Shown piece after piece: positions 55,104 to 62,669 of a DNA stretch of 64,000 bases (position 1 is its first letter; the number at the start of each line of letters is the position of its first letter). A model generated the notes under the pieces. That model saw only the letters and a program-made list of their open reading frames with translations, searched no databases and had not been told where the DNA came from. This stretch comes from JAPOUP01 sp965199865 (GTDB lineage: Bacteria > Pseudomonadota > Alphaproteobacteria > Rhodobacterales > Rhodobacteraceae). A program made the translations under genes and the position numbers. The stretch is taken from positions 62,001 through 126,000 of the forward strand of contig CBDATU010000005.1 in assembly GCA_965199865.1 (NCBI GenBank), given 5' to 3'.

Positions 55104-55647
55104 TGTTCGCCTCGCCCTGGGCGTCGGGCGGGGTGCATGGCGTTTCGGCGGCGCAGGCAGAAGACGGTCACCGGCACGGGGCATATCCCTGCGAACGAGC
55201 ACAGGCGGTTCCGGCTGTCGCTGCATGGCCGGTGCCGGTCGTCGTCCTGCGGGAAAGGACGCTTTCCGGCGGAGAACGGCGCCCCGAAGCCCCCGGGGGC
55301 CAAGCTTCCCTGCGAAGCGCCTCTTGCGCCGTGACAAACAATGTGCTGACAGTATTCGGACAAGGTTACACCTGTATGGCGGCCTGCGAGGTGCGGTCGT
55401 CGCGTATCTGCGGGGAAGGTCGCGCTATGGTTGGATTCGGGATATTTTCCTTGGATCGGCCTCGACAGTTTGTCTGTCTTCGGTGTGTGGACGACGCGCC
55501 GAATAGCGTCCCTATCCCGCTTCCTGTTCCCTCAAGCGCACAGCGGGTTCGCCGGCGCAAGACCTCGCCGGAACCCGCCGGAAGCTATTACCTCCGCCTT
55601 CGCGCATGGCGTCCGACCTTCTATAGCATCAAAGGAGGTGCCTGTTT
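55104..55647. other. Gene-poor stretch in the island
   Basis: Short frames only, none with a recognised motif. A strong ribosome-binding site (AAAGGAGGTG) appears at its right end for the next gene. Confidence 0.45.
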
Positions 55648-56361
55648 ATGTCCGAAATGAGCCTTGATGTTCAACAGTTAATCAACATCGGTCTGACCGC
55701 CATCATCATGCTCGCCGTGGTTGCTCAGGCTTGGTCTGCCCACGCCCAAACCCGGTTTATGCGCGACCAGGGCCGATTGCTGGAGGAATCGGAAAGACGA
55801 GCGAGAGAGCGCGATGAACCCAAGCTGCACTTTTCTTATTTGAGTCATGAGATTAGCCTCTTTGATGAGTCCAATTGTCTGACGACTCCAAGGATTTTTG
55901 AAGGCTTTATGGTGCAAAATACCGGATTTACGGAAGTCGAAATCGTGTCATTCGCATTTGAGCTTGGCATGATGCGCATAAGCACCGAGACGACCGAAGT
56001 TCCAGCATCAGCAATTGGTTTTCGTCCTGTGAGAGAAGATAGCAAAACTGTGCTGTCAACGATGAAGTTACCTCACCGTCTTCGTCGCGGTGAATCGTTC
56101 AAGGTCTTCTTTGACAAGGAGAAATTGGTTCAACGATCACTTCGAGAGGGCGGCGGGACATCGGTGCGTATGCGTCCATATTGCCATGATTCACTTGGCA
56201 ACAAATTCGTTGCGAATCATTGGTTTACCTACCGTGATATCCGTAGTCTCGCGGCTTACGGTAGTCCTAGTCCTAGCCGAATCAGTCAAGAGGATTGGGA
56301 GCGCCTCGAACCGAATGAACAGCAGGGTTACTCGGTTTGGTTTTATCGGGGGAACCAGTGA
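55648..56361 (+). CDS. Membrane-anchored protein of unknown function
   Basis: The 237-residue protein has one N-terminal membrane helix (about residues 10-30, LINIGLTAIIMLAVVAQAW), a short charged coiled segment (about 36-56, RDQGRLLEESERRARERDE) and a cytoplasmic-type beta-rich domain (about 58-215). I do not recognise the family. The start has a near-perfect Shine-Dalgarno (AAAGGAGGTG, 8 bases away). Composition is less GC-rich than the neighbouring IS genes. It lies between the KAP gene and the TIR operon on the island, so a defence-linked role is possible but unsupported. Confidence 0.7.
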   Translation: MSEMSLDVQQLINIGLTAIIMLAVVAQAWSAHAQTRFMRDQGRLLEESERRARERDEPKLHFSYLSHEISLFDESNCLTTPRIFEGFMVQNTGFTEVEIVSFAFELGMMRISTETTEVPASAIGFRPVREDSKTVLSTMKLPHRLRRGESFKVFFDKEKLVQRSLREGGGTSVRMRPYCHDSLGNKFVANHWFTYRDIRSLAAYGSPSPSRISQEDWERLEPNEQQGYSVWFYRGNQ

Positions 56362-56812
56362 ACCTGTATTTGTTTCCTCAGTTCACCTACTATATAACAC
56401 CTGTGACACGGTCGTGTCGCGAATTTGGTGGAAATTCGAAAACGGTGCAATCTCCGGGTGAACATGGTTTCCTCCGATCAGGCGGCGAGGTCAAGAGGGA
56501 CGGGCCCGGTCGGCAGGGACAGCGTCTGCCAGCCGTCAACCTTTCGCAACCGGATCTGACCCGATGCCAGGAGCGCCCAGAGCAGCATGGGCACGGTCTC
56601 CGCGCAGGGTAGCAGCGTCTGGGTCTTTATCCGCCTCCGGAACTCGCCGTTGAGCCTCTCGATGGCGTTGGTGGTCCGCGCCGATCTCCACTGCGACGGG
56701 TCGAGCCGGGTGAACGTGAACAGCCGGTCGCCCGCCTCCTCCAGGCTGTCGGCGACGGCCCGGCACTTTTTCCGCCACTTCTTCAGGAACGCCCTGCGGC
56801 GGCGCTGGATCT

Positions 56813-57141
56813 TGTATGTCTGAATCAATCGGAAAGAATCTGAAGGATGATGTTGTGGAAAGTTTTCCACACCTGTGGAAAACTCCGCGCCGGCTGTGCG
56901 GAACGCGGCGCTTCCGCCGGTCCGGAACCTCGTGCATCATCCATGAAGGGATTCCCTCTCCGCACGACGGTACGGAGAGGGATGCGGGGCAACCGCCCCG
57001 CGAAGGCGGGTCGGGCCGTGAGGATCCGGGCCGAAGGGCTGTTGAGGAGCCTGGCCGCCCGCCTTCACCGCCGTCCTTCCGCGTCCTGGATGGATGCCTG
57101 GGTAGGACCCGAATCAACCGCAAGAATAGGAGCGGAAGGAC
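56813..57141 (+). ncRNA. Candidate bridge RNA leader of IS110 copy 2
   Basis: This leader has the stems TCCCTCTCCG/CGGAGAGGGA (56953-56962 with 56973-56982) and GCGGGGC/GCCCCGC (56984-56990 with 56995-57001). The first stem differs in sequence from copy 1 but pairs equally well. Loop segments differ strongly. TGAGGAG at 57043-57049 is the exact complement of the right target with its core (CTCCTCA, 58202-58208), and GGATC at 57022-57026 repeats the left target before the core. ATGGATG in the hairpin near 57090 equals the element's right end. Confidence 0.6.
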
Positions 57142-58108
57142 ATGACAGACAGGATAGTGGCGGGAATCGACGTGAGCAAGAGCCGGCTGGACGTCCACGC
57201 GAACGGCGATGACGGGGGCTTCGCGAACGGAAAGGAGGGATTCCGGGCCCTGCACGGATGGCTCCGCGAACGCGGCGTTCGTTCGTGCCTCACTCTCACT
57301 CGAACCGGTGGCGTTCGATGCCTCACCCCACGTGGTGGTCGAGGCCACCGGGCGGTTCCACCGCCAGCTGCACCAGTCGCTAAACGACAGGGGCTACATC
57401 GTGCATGTCGTCAATCCCCTGCGGGCGCGCCGTTTCGCCGAGGCGCTCGGCCAGGTCGCGAAGTCCGACCGGATCGACGCCAGGGCGCTGGCCGCCTTCG
57501 GGGAGGTCGGCGGGCTGCCGGCCGCACAGCCGAAACCCGAGGCGCTGCAGGAACTCGAACGCCTGCTGGTCGCCCGCGAGGCGCTCGTCGACACGCGCAC
57601 TTCCCTGACCGCCCGGATCCGGGAGATCGGCGGGACGACGGCCGCGGCCGCGGCCCTGAAGAGGGCGCTGGCCGGGATCGCGACGGCGATCGACGCGGAT
57701 CCCGGGCTGGCCCGGCGCCGGGACATCCTCGTGAGCGTCCCGGGGATCGGGCCGGTGACCGCTGCCGCCCTGATCTGCTGGATGCCGGAGCTCGGGACCC
57801 TCGGAAGCCGGCAGGCGGCGGCGCTCCTGGGTGTCGCCCCCTTCGCCAGGGATAGCGGAACGCTGTCAGGGGCGAGGCGCATCCGCGGCGGGCGACGCAG
57901 GCACCGCGACGTGCTCTACATGGCGGCGATGACGGCCATACGCTGGAACCCGGCGATGAGGGAGCTGTACGAACGGCTCACGGCGGCGGGCAAGGCCCAC
58001 AAGGTGGCGCTAGTCGCGGTGATGCGCAGAATGGTGACCCTCACGAACGTCCTGCTGCGCGACGGGCGCGGATGGTCCCCGGACGCGCCGGTTGCGGCAC
58101 CGTCATGA
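57142..58108 (+). pseudogene. IS110-family transposase (copy 2), disrupted
   Basis: Compared with the intact copy 1 gene there is a net 46-base insertion at about 57279-57330, right before the Glu52 codon, which breaks the frame. There is also an in-frame loss of 33 bases near 57670, between two copies of GCCGGGATCG. The DEDD and Ser motifs are otherwise present in two different frames. Confidence 0.92.
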
Positions 58109-59358
58109 CGCCCGCCTGTGGAAAGAATGTGGAAAAGTGGGGAAAAGATCCGGAAAGACCGCGGAAAATGCCCTGAAACCCCTTGAAACGAGACATGGAT
58201 GCTCCTCAGGGGTCTCCGCGTAGATCATGTCGCGGTAGTCATTGCCGATCTCGTCATGCAGGCGCTTCGGGGCGTGGCCCAGCAGGTTGCGGTGCCTGTG
58301 GACGGTGCAGCGCTGGATCGGCAGATCCTCACCCCAGAGCGTGGTGAGCGCGGCCTCAAGGCCCGGCGCGCCGTCGACGATGACGAACTCCGGCCGCCTG
58401 AGACCGCGTGCGTCGAGGTCGGCCAGGAGCCCGCTCCATGCCGCGGTGCTCTCTCCGCCCATCTTTCCTATGGAAAGCAGCACCTTATGGCCGTCCCGGC
58501 GCACGCCGACGGCGGCCAGCACGGATATTTTCGTCGCCTTTCCGTCGATCCGGGTCTTTATCACCGTGCCGTCCAGGATCAGGCGGACGATGTCCCCATG
58601 GCCAGGCTGCGGGCGCACCAGGCGTCCCAGTCCGATCTGACCCGGCGCCAGGCCCGGCTGACCACGTCCTTGCTCACGGCCCCCCTGAACAGCGCGAAAA
58701 GCGCCCGCTTCACCCGGCGCGTGTTCGTGCCGGAAAGGTAGACGGACGTGATCAGGGCCTCGGCCTTTTTCGTCATGCGCTGGTAGCGCCCGAGCGCCTT
58801 CGACCGCCATTCCCTGACCTCGCCGTCCGCGTCCCGGATCCGGGCGCGGGGCACGACGGCGGTCTCCGTCCCGAATGTCCCGGTGATCCGCCGGTCGCGG
58901 TGGCCGTGACGGTAGCCTTTCACCTTCCCGTCCCCGCGCCTGTAGCGGAGCCGGCCCAGGAACTCGGAGAGCTCCTCCTCGAAAACCGCCTCGATCGTGC
59001 CGCGGATGCTCGACCGGAGCCGGTCCTCGATCGGGTCGAGGCCCCCGTCGAATGTCTCTGGCGAAAGTTCGGTGCTGGATATAGTCTGTTGCATGGTGTA
59101 GTCTCCTCCTCTGGCGGCTCCGGCCGCCGGTTGGGTGGTTTTGGTTCACCCGGAGATTACACCATTTTCGAATTTCCACCAAACTCGCGACACGACCTGT
59201 GACACTACCAGACTGGTTTCTCTCCAACAAGCTGGAATGGATGGTCACTTGCTCCTGCGCAGGCAGTGGTGCGCGGAGCCTTCCGTTCATGGCGGCAAGG
59301 GTGCCGCTCCCAGGTAACAGGCCGGTTTGATTGGCTTCTCGGCTCTCGCTACCGCGCC

Positions 59359-59446
59359 GGGGACGGAAAACGTCAAGTTTCTGTTTCGGTATTATCCAAT
59401 AAAATTAACGGGATACGCATAAGTCTGCCAAAATTTTTTCATCGGC
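59359..59446 (+). repeat. Island repeat R3
   Basis: It resembles R4 over about 88 bases (GTCAAGTT, TTTCGGTATTATCCAAT, then TGCCAAAATTTTTTCATCGG). It ends over the stop codon of the DUF4231 gene. In the direction of that gene it reads as A-rich after GCCGATG. Confidence 0.75.
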
Positions 59447-59885
59447 CTTCTTTTCCACGAACTATCCATCTCGTATTTTGATGAGAGATTAAGGATTCGA
59501 CACGCTCTACGAATAAGGATTCCCGAAATTCTGACTTTTCGTATTCTCCGATCCTAGCTGTGTAAAGATGTCTTTCCTTCTTCAAGGTCTCAGCGGTATT
59601 TCGGTATTCCATCCACTGCTCTTGAAAGCGATAAACCTTCAGAAGGCTTGCCAGTATCGTTACGATAGTTGTGCATGCGAGCGCGACCAAACGCAACAAC
59701 GAACACTCCGGAAAGTATATTCCCGCCGCAATTACCAAGGTGGTCACTGCTGAAAACCCGATAATGGCTGTTTGGAAGGTCAGATACCACCATTTGTTGC
59801 GCGTCGATTTGGAACTGTACCACTGGCACTGGTCTTCATAGCGAGATCGTATATAGCACTCGAATTCTGCGTTATCCATTGTCAT
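59439..59885 (-). CDS. DUF4231 / SLATT-type two-helix membrane protein
   Basis: The 148-residue protein has an N-terminal soluble segment (RYEDQCQWYSSKSTRNKWWY), two membrane helices (about 35-55, FQTAIIGFSAVTTLVIAAGI; about 64-86, LLRLVALACTTIVTILASLL) and a C-terminal helical tail (EQWMEYRNTAETLKKERHLY). This is the DUF4231 pattern, part of the SLATT group predicted as pore-forming effectors in nucleotide-signal defence systems. Its ATG overlaps the stop of the TIR gene by four bases, so the pair is co-translated. Its stop lies in repeat R3. Effector role is inferred from family and context. Confidence 0.82.
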   Translation of the reverse strand: MTMDNAEFECYIRSRYEDQCQWYSSKSTRNKWWYLTFQTAIIGFSAVTTLVIAAGIYFPECSLLRLVALACTTIVTILASLLKVYRFQEQWMEYRNTAETLKKERHLYTARIGEYEKSEFRESLFVERVESLISHQNTRWIVRGKEGR

Positions 59886-60292
59886 AAAGAGTGTCTTCGG
59901 ATCGCTTCAACGATAGAACTCGTTTGCCAACCAACCATTTCATTTACCGAGTCGGAAACCTTCTTGGGAACCCGCTGTTGTCCCCGTGGCCGAACGCCGA
60001 TCATTGGTTTGGAAATTTCGAGACCAAACTCGATCTCGAAGTCAATCCAATCACTGTACGCAACATACATGCCGGACAAGATCAAGAAGACATTAGCCGG
60101 TCTCATTTGTCTTTTGAGAGCTTCCTTCAACCTGGAAGGCGAGTTAGCATCCTTGGGATCATGTTGAGGAACCGAATAATTTCGCCATTTGAAATTCGGT
60201 GCGTTGCCCAAAAGGTTCACTATCCGATGATAGTCATCATCATAGTGCCAAGCATGGCTAATGAAGACATCGTATGTTTTGAGCGGGGGCAT
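59882..60292 (-). CDS. TIR-domain protein (ThsB-like, PF08937)
   Basis: The 136-residue protein is a single ThsB-type TIR domain: YDVFISHAWHYDDDYHRIVNLL at the start (first strand and helix), FKWRNYSVPQHDP, LKEALKRQMRPANVFLILSGMYV, then SDWIDFEIEFGLEISKPMIGV with Glu86 at the place of the catalytic glutamate, and a late WQTSSIVEAIRRH helix. Such proteins make NAD-derived signals after phage infection in Thoeris. GAGGAA precedes the ATG by six bases. No ThsA (Sir2-SLOG or Macro) gene is near; the partner is the DUF4231 gene. Confidence 0.87.
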   Translation of the reverse strand: MPPLKTYDVFISHAWHYDDDYHRIVNLLGNAPNFKWRNYSVPQHDPKDANSPSRLKEALKRQMRPANVFLILSGMYVAYSDWIDFEIEFGLEISKPMIGVRPRGQQRVPKKVSDSVNEMVGWQTSSIVEAIRRHSL

Positions 60293-60536
60293 CGAATTTT
60301 CCTCGTTTTCAGATTCAGCGGTGCTCGATTCAGCACGTAATTGGCGGGCGACCCAACTGCGCAGGTGCCATGTTTGTTGACGGGAAGCCTAGCAGCGTCT
60401 GCGACGCCTCGCAAGCCAGTCCGGCCAACCTTCTGCGGGATTACCAAGGGCTGGGCTGAGGCAGGAGGACGATTCCCGCTCGGCATACGCCCCGGACACC
60501 GGAAAGGCGGCTGCCCCGGGCGATGCTTTCAAGCCG

Positions 60537-60710
60537 GACCATGGCGCGCTGATACACCCGATCCGCGCTGCGCTCCGCCGCCTCTATCGCCCGCCAGACC
60601 CGTTCGGGGATGGCCGGCATGTCGATATGGCGGACGCCGAGGCCCTGCAGGGCGTGGCCGAGCGCGTTGAAGAGCACGCCGAGCGCAGGCGTGGTGCCGC
60701 CTTCGCCGCC
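60537..60710 (-). pseudogene. C-terminal fragment of a molybdenum hydroxylase large subunit
   Basis: The translation GEGGTTPALGVLFNALGHAL and GVRHIDMPAIPERVWRAIEA matches the end of xanthine dehydrogenase/CO dehydrogenase-type molybdopterin subunits. The rest of the gene is absent. It is attached directly to repeat R4. Confidence 0.65.
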
Positions 60711-60754
60711 GGGGCGGATGCCGTGTGGGTGCGAGCTTGCCGACGTCTTGGCGT

Positions 60755-60973
60755 GCGGCAATGGTTGGTCTGGATCGGGAATGGCTCTCCGAGGATCCAG
60801 GCGCTGGCGATGTCGGGAACCCGGAGTGTGCGGGGCGCGGCTCCCATGGGCGTATCCTTCCAGCAAGCATGCCGCCATTCTACCGTCGGGGAGGGAAATG
60901 TCAAGTTATTGTTTCGATATTATCCAATGCAATCAACGGATATGCATGAATATGCCACAATTTTTTCATCGGC
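60755..60973 (-). repeat. Island repeat R4, adjoining tRNA-Ser
   Basis: Inverted partner of R1. The core TGCCACAATTTTTTCATCGG begins two bases after the encoded CCA end of the tRNA (reading outward from the tRNA). It shares with R1 the beginning of the putative transposase frame (WILGEPFPIQTNHCRTP). Confidence 0.8.
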
Positions 60974-60975
60974 TT

Positions 60976-61065
60976 TGGCGGAGAGACAGGGATTCGAACC
61001 CTGGGAACCCGTAAAGGCTCAACGGTTTTCGAGACCGCCCCGTTCGACCACTCCGGCACCTCTCC
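60976..61065 (-). tRNA. tRNA-Ser (anticodon CGA)
   Basis: The 90-nt gene starts GGAGAGGTGCCGGAGTGGTC on the minus strand. The acceptor stem GGAGAGG pairs with TCTCTCC (one G-T); the anticodon loop is CTCGAAA, giving CGA; the long variable arm is of serine type; the T-arm has GGTTCGAATCC; and CCA is encoded. The island repeat begins immediately after its 3' end, suggesting an integration site. Confidence 0.95.
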
Positions 61066-61359
61066 GTACTGGGGTCAGGCAGCAGAATTAGGGCATGCAG
61101 GAATCGAGCGCAACCTCATTTGTCGCGTTCCTGGTGGGGCGGATGTAGCCGCTGTCCAATCATTCCGGAAATTCCGGCGAATCTTCGTCGATAGGCCTTG
61201 ACTTGTTCGACTGTTGCTCCGATAAGCCGCAATTCAGCTGCCCGTGGCGGCCGAAACATACATGGATGACGCCCAAGGGCGCGCTGTCCGAGGTGGGACA
61301 ATTCCCGGAACGCCTCAAGACGAGGGGCCAAAGGACGCGGAAGAGAATGGAGAATGCCG
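61066..61359. other. Intergenic region between tRNA-Ser and rplU
   Basis: No recognisable gene. It should carry the promoters of tRNA-Ser (leftward) and of rplU-rpmA (rightward). Confidence 0.45.
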
Positions 61360-62037
61360 ATGTTTGCGGTTCTGAAGACCGGTGGCAAGCAGTACAAGGT
61401 TTCCAGTGGTGATATTCTGAAGGTCGAAAAACTGGCCGCTATGGCCGGTGAGACGATTCAGTTCAATGAAGTCCTGATGGTTGGCGACAGAGTTGGTGAG
61501 CCATTTGTTGAGGACGCAGCTGTGCAGGCCCAGGTGATCGACCAGATCAAGGACAGGAAGGTCATTCACTTCGTCCGACGCCGCCGGAAACATGGATCCA
61601 AGCGTACCAAGGGCCATCGACAGCAGCTGACCCTTCTGCGCATAACTGAAATTCTTGAAACGGGTGCCGCGGAATCGGGTATCAGGGCCGCAACTGGCGC
61701 GGGATCCGTTCGAGGAACCCATGTGCTGGAAGCAATGGGAAGCCCGGAAGATCCAAAAGCAGTTGAACATTCTGCCGCGCCTGGGGTTGAGGACACGGTT
61801 CCCGCTTCGGAGGAGGGCCTGAACGAAGCGACCTCTTCAGGGGGAGCGGTTCCCGAATCGGGGGAGCAGGAAGGATACCTGGAGACCGGAACGGAAGTCG
61901 AAGCCACTGGTGGGGATCCGCGGGAGGATGCGGAAACCGCTGTGATATTGCAGACCGACGCCACCGAAGAGGAAGCTGAATCGCCGGAGGAAAGCGAGAA
62001 ACAGGATGACCAGGCCAACAAGCTGGCCGCTACGTGA
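61360..62037 (+). CDS. rplU: 50S ribosomal protein L21 with long acidic extension
   Basis: The first ~100 residues are normal L21: MFAVLKTGGKQYKVSSGDIL, VGDRVGEPFVEDAAV, then HFVRRRRKHGSKRTKGHRQQ at the rRNA-binding end. A further ~120 residues follow, rich in Glu, Ala, Thr and Pro, with low complexity. The total of 225 is about twice the E. coli length. I chose ATG 61360, seven bases after GGAGA; the ATG two codons earlier is too close. rpmA follows by 11 bases. Extended L21 occurs in alphaproteobacteria; the role of the tail is unknown. Confidence 0.92.
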   Translation: MFAVLKTGGKQYKVSSGDILKVEKLAAMAGETIQFNEVLMVGDRVGEPFVEDAAVQAQVIDQIKDRKVIHFVRRRRKHGSKRTKGHRQQLTLLRITEILETGAAESGIRAATGAGSVRGTHVLEAMGSPEDPKAVEHSAAPGVEDTVPASEEGLNEATSSGGAVPESGEQEGYLETGTEVEATGGDPREDAETAVILQTDATEEEAESPEESEKQDDQANKLAAT

Positions 62038-62048
62038 GGAGCTGACAG

Positions 62049-62318
62049 ATGGCACATAAGAAAGCTGGCGGTTCAAGCCGTAATGGACGTGACTCAGCCG
62101 GCCGACGGCTTGGTGTGAAACTCTTTGGAGGCCAGCACGCGATCCCGGGAAATATCATCGTCCGGCAGCGGGGCACCAAATGGTGGCCGGGTGAAGGCGT
62201 TGGAATGGGTAGGGATCACACAATTTTCGCGACGGTTGAGGGGCACGTCAAGTTCCGTAAGGGACTCAAGGGACGCACGTTCATTTCGGTGTATCCACCC
62301 GCGGAACCTGCCGAATAG
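62049..62318 (+). CDS. rpmA: 50S ribosomal protein L27
   Basis: The 89-residue protein has the classic N-terminus MAHKKAGGSSRNGRDSAGRR, which reaches the peptidyl transferase centre, and GVKLFGGQHAIPGNIIVRQR, then GRDHTIFATVEGHVKF. A GGAG site precedes it. It is co-transcribed with rplU. Confidence 0.97.
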   Translation: MAHKKAGGSSRNGRDSAGRRLGVKLFGGQHAIPGNIIVRQRGTKWWPGEGVGMGRDHTIFATVEGHVKFRKGLKGRTFISVYPPAEPAE

Positions 62319-62669
62319 GCGCCTGCCGCATTATCAGTGGACCAGATATGGCCGGAGCCATCGCTGTTCCGTTCACCTTGCGCTCAACCTGTGCAGGAAC
62401 TTCGGGGATGGCAGACCAATCCATGCGGCTCACGCTTCTGGTCATTCACCAGCATCCATAACTGGGATTGCGGTGGCGGGTGGCTGAATAGTCTCCGGTT
62501 CCTGCGGATTCACCCCAATTTGATCTCCTGCCGCACATACAGCTTTTGCTCTCCTGACGGATTCCGGGAGTAAAGGCGTATGAACGGTGAGGAACGCCAT
62601 AATCCGCTGAACACTTGAGCCTTTCCTGCCAACATTTTAGTCAGACCGCAAAGCGGCGGTGGAGGCTCA
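62319..62669. other. Intergenic region between rpmA and obgE
   Basis: About 350 bases without a convincing gene. Related genomes often carry a small acetyltransferase gene here; I see no trace of its motifs. A GGAGG site at the right end serves obgE. Confidence 0.5.

Larger units (their letters stand above)
56813..58201 (+). mobile_element. IS110-family insertion sequence, copy 2 (1389 bp)
   Basis: Same ends as copy 1, opposite orientation. CT stands on each side (56811-56812 and 58202-58203); the uninterrupted IS256 sequence has the dinucleotide once. This shows insertion at a CT core with its duplication. Confidence 0.92.
56478..59094 (-). pseudogene. IS256-family transposase (copy C), disrupted
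   Basis: The reading frame starts at ATG 59094 as in copies A and B. It is frameshifted near 58600, where ADEDIV becomes GHGDIV, and then cut by the IS110 element after codon ~298 (AETPEE). The C-terminal ~110 codons with the catalytic Glu continue at 56478-56810. It cannot make a functional transposase. Confidence 0.92.
56410..59197 (-). mobile_element. IS256-family insertion sequence, copy C, split by IS110 copy 2
   Basis: The terminal repeats are those of copies A and B. The 8-bp duplication TGTGACAC lies at 56402-56409 and 59198-59205. The IS110 element sits at 56813-58201. Without it, the copy is within a few bases of 1398 bp. Confidence 0.93.

Noticed and set aside
59882..60292. Classical Thoeris operon
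   Set aside because: The TIR protein is ThsB-like, but no ThsA with Sir2-SLOG or Macro domains is next to it; the neighbour is a DUF4231 protein.
60610..61014. Plus-strand frame ending in RDRDSNPGNP
   Set aside because: That ending is the usual false translation of a tRNA-Ser gene read on the wrong strand.
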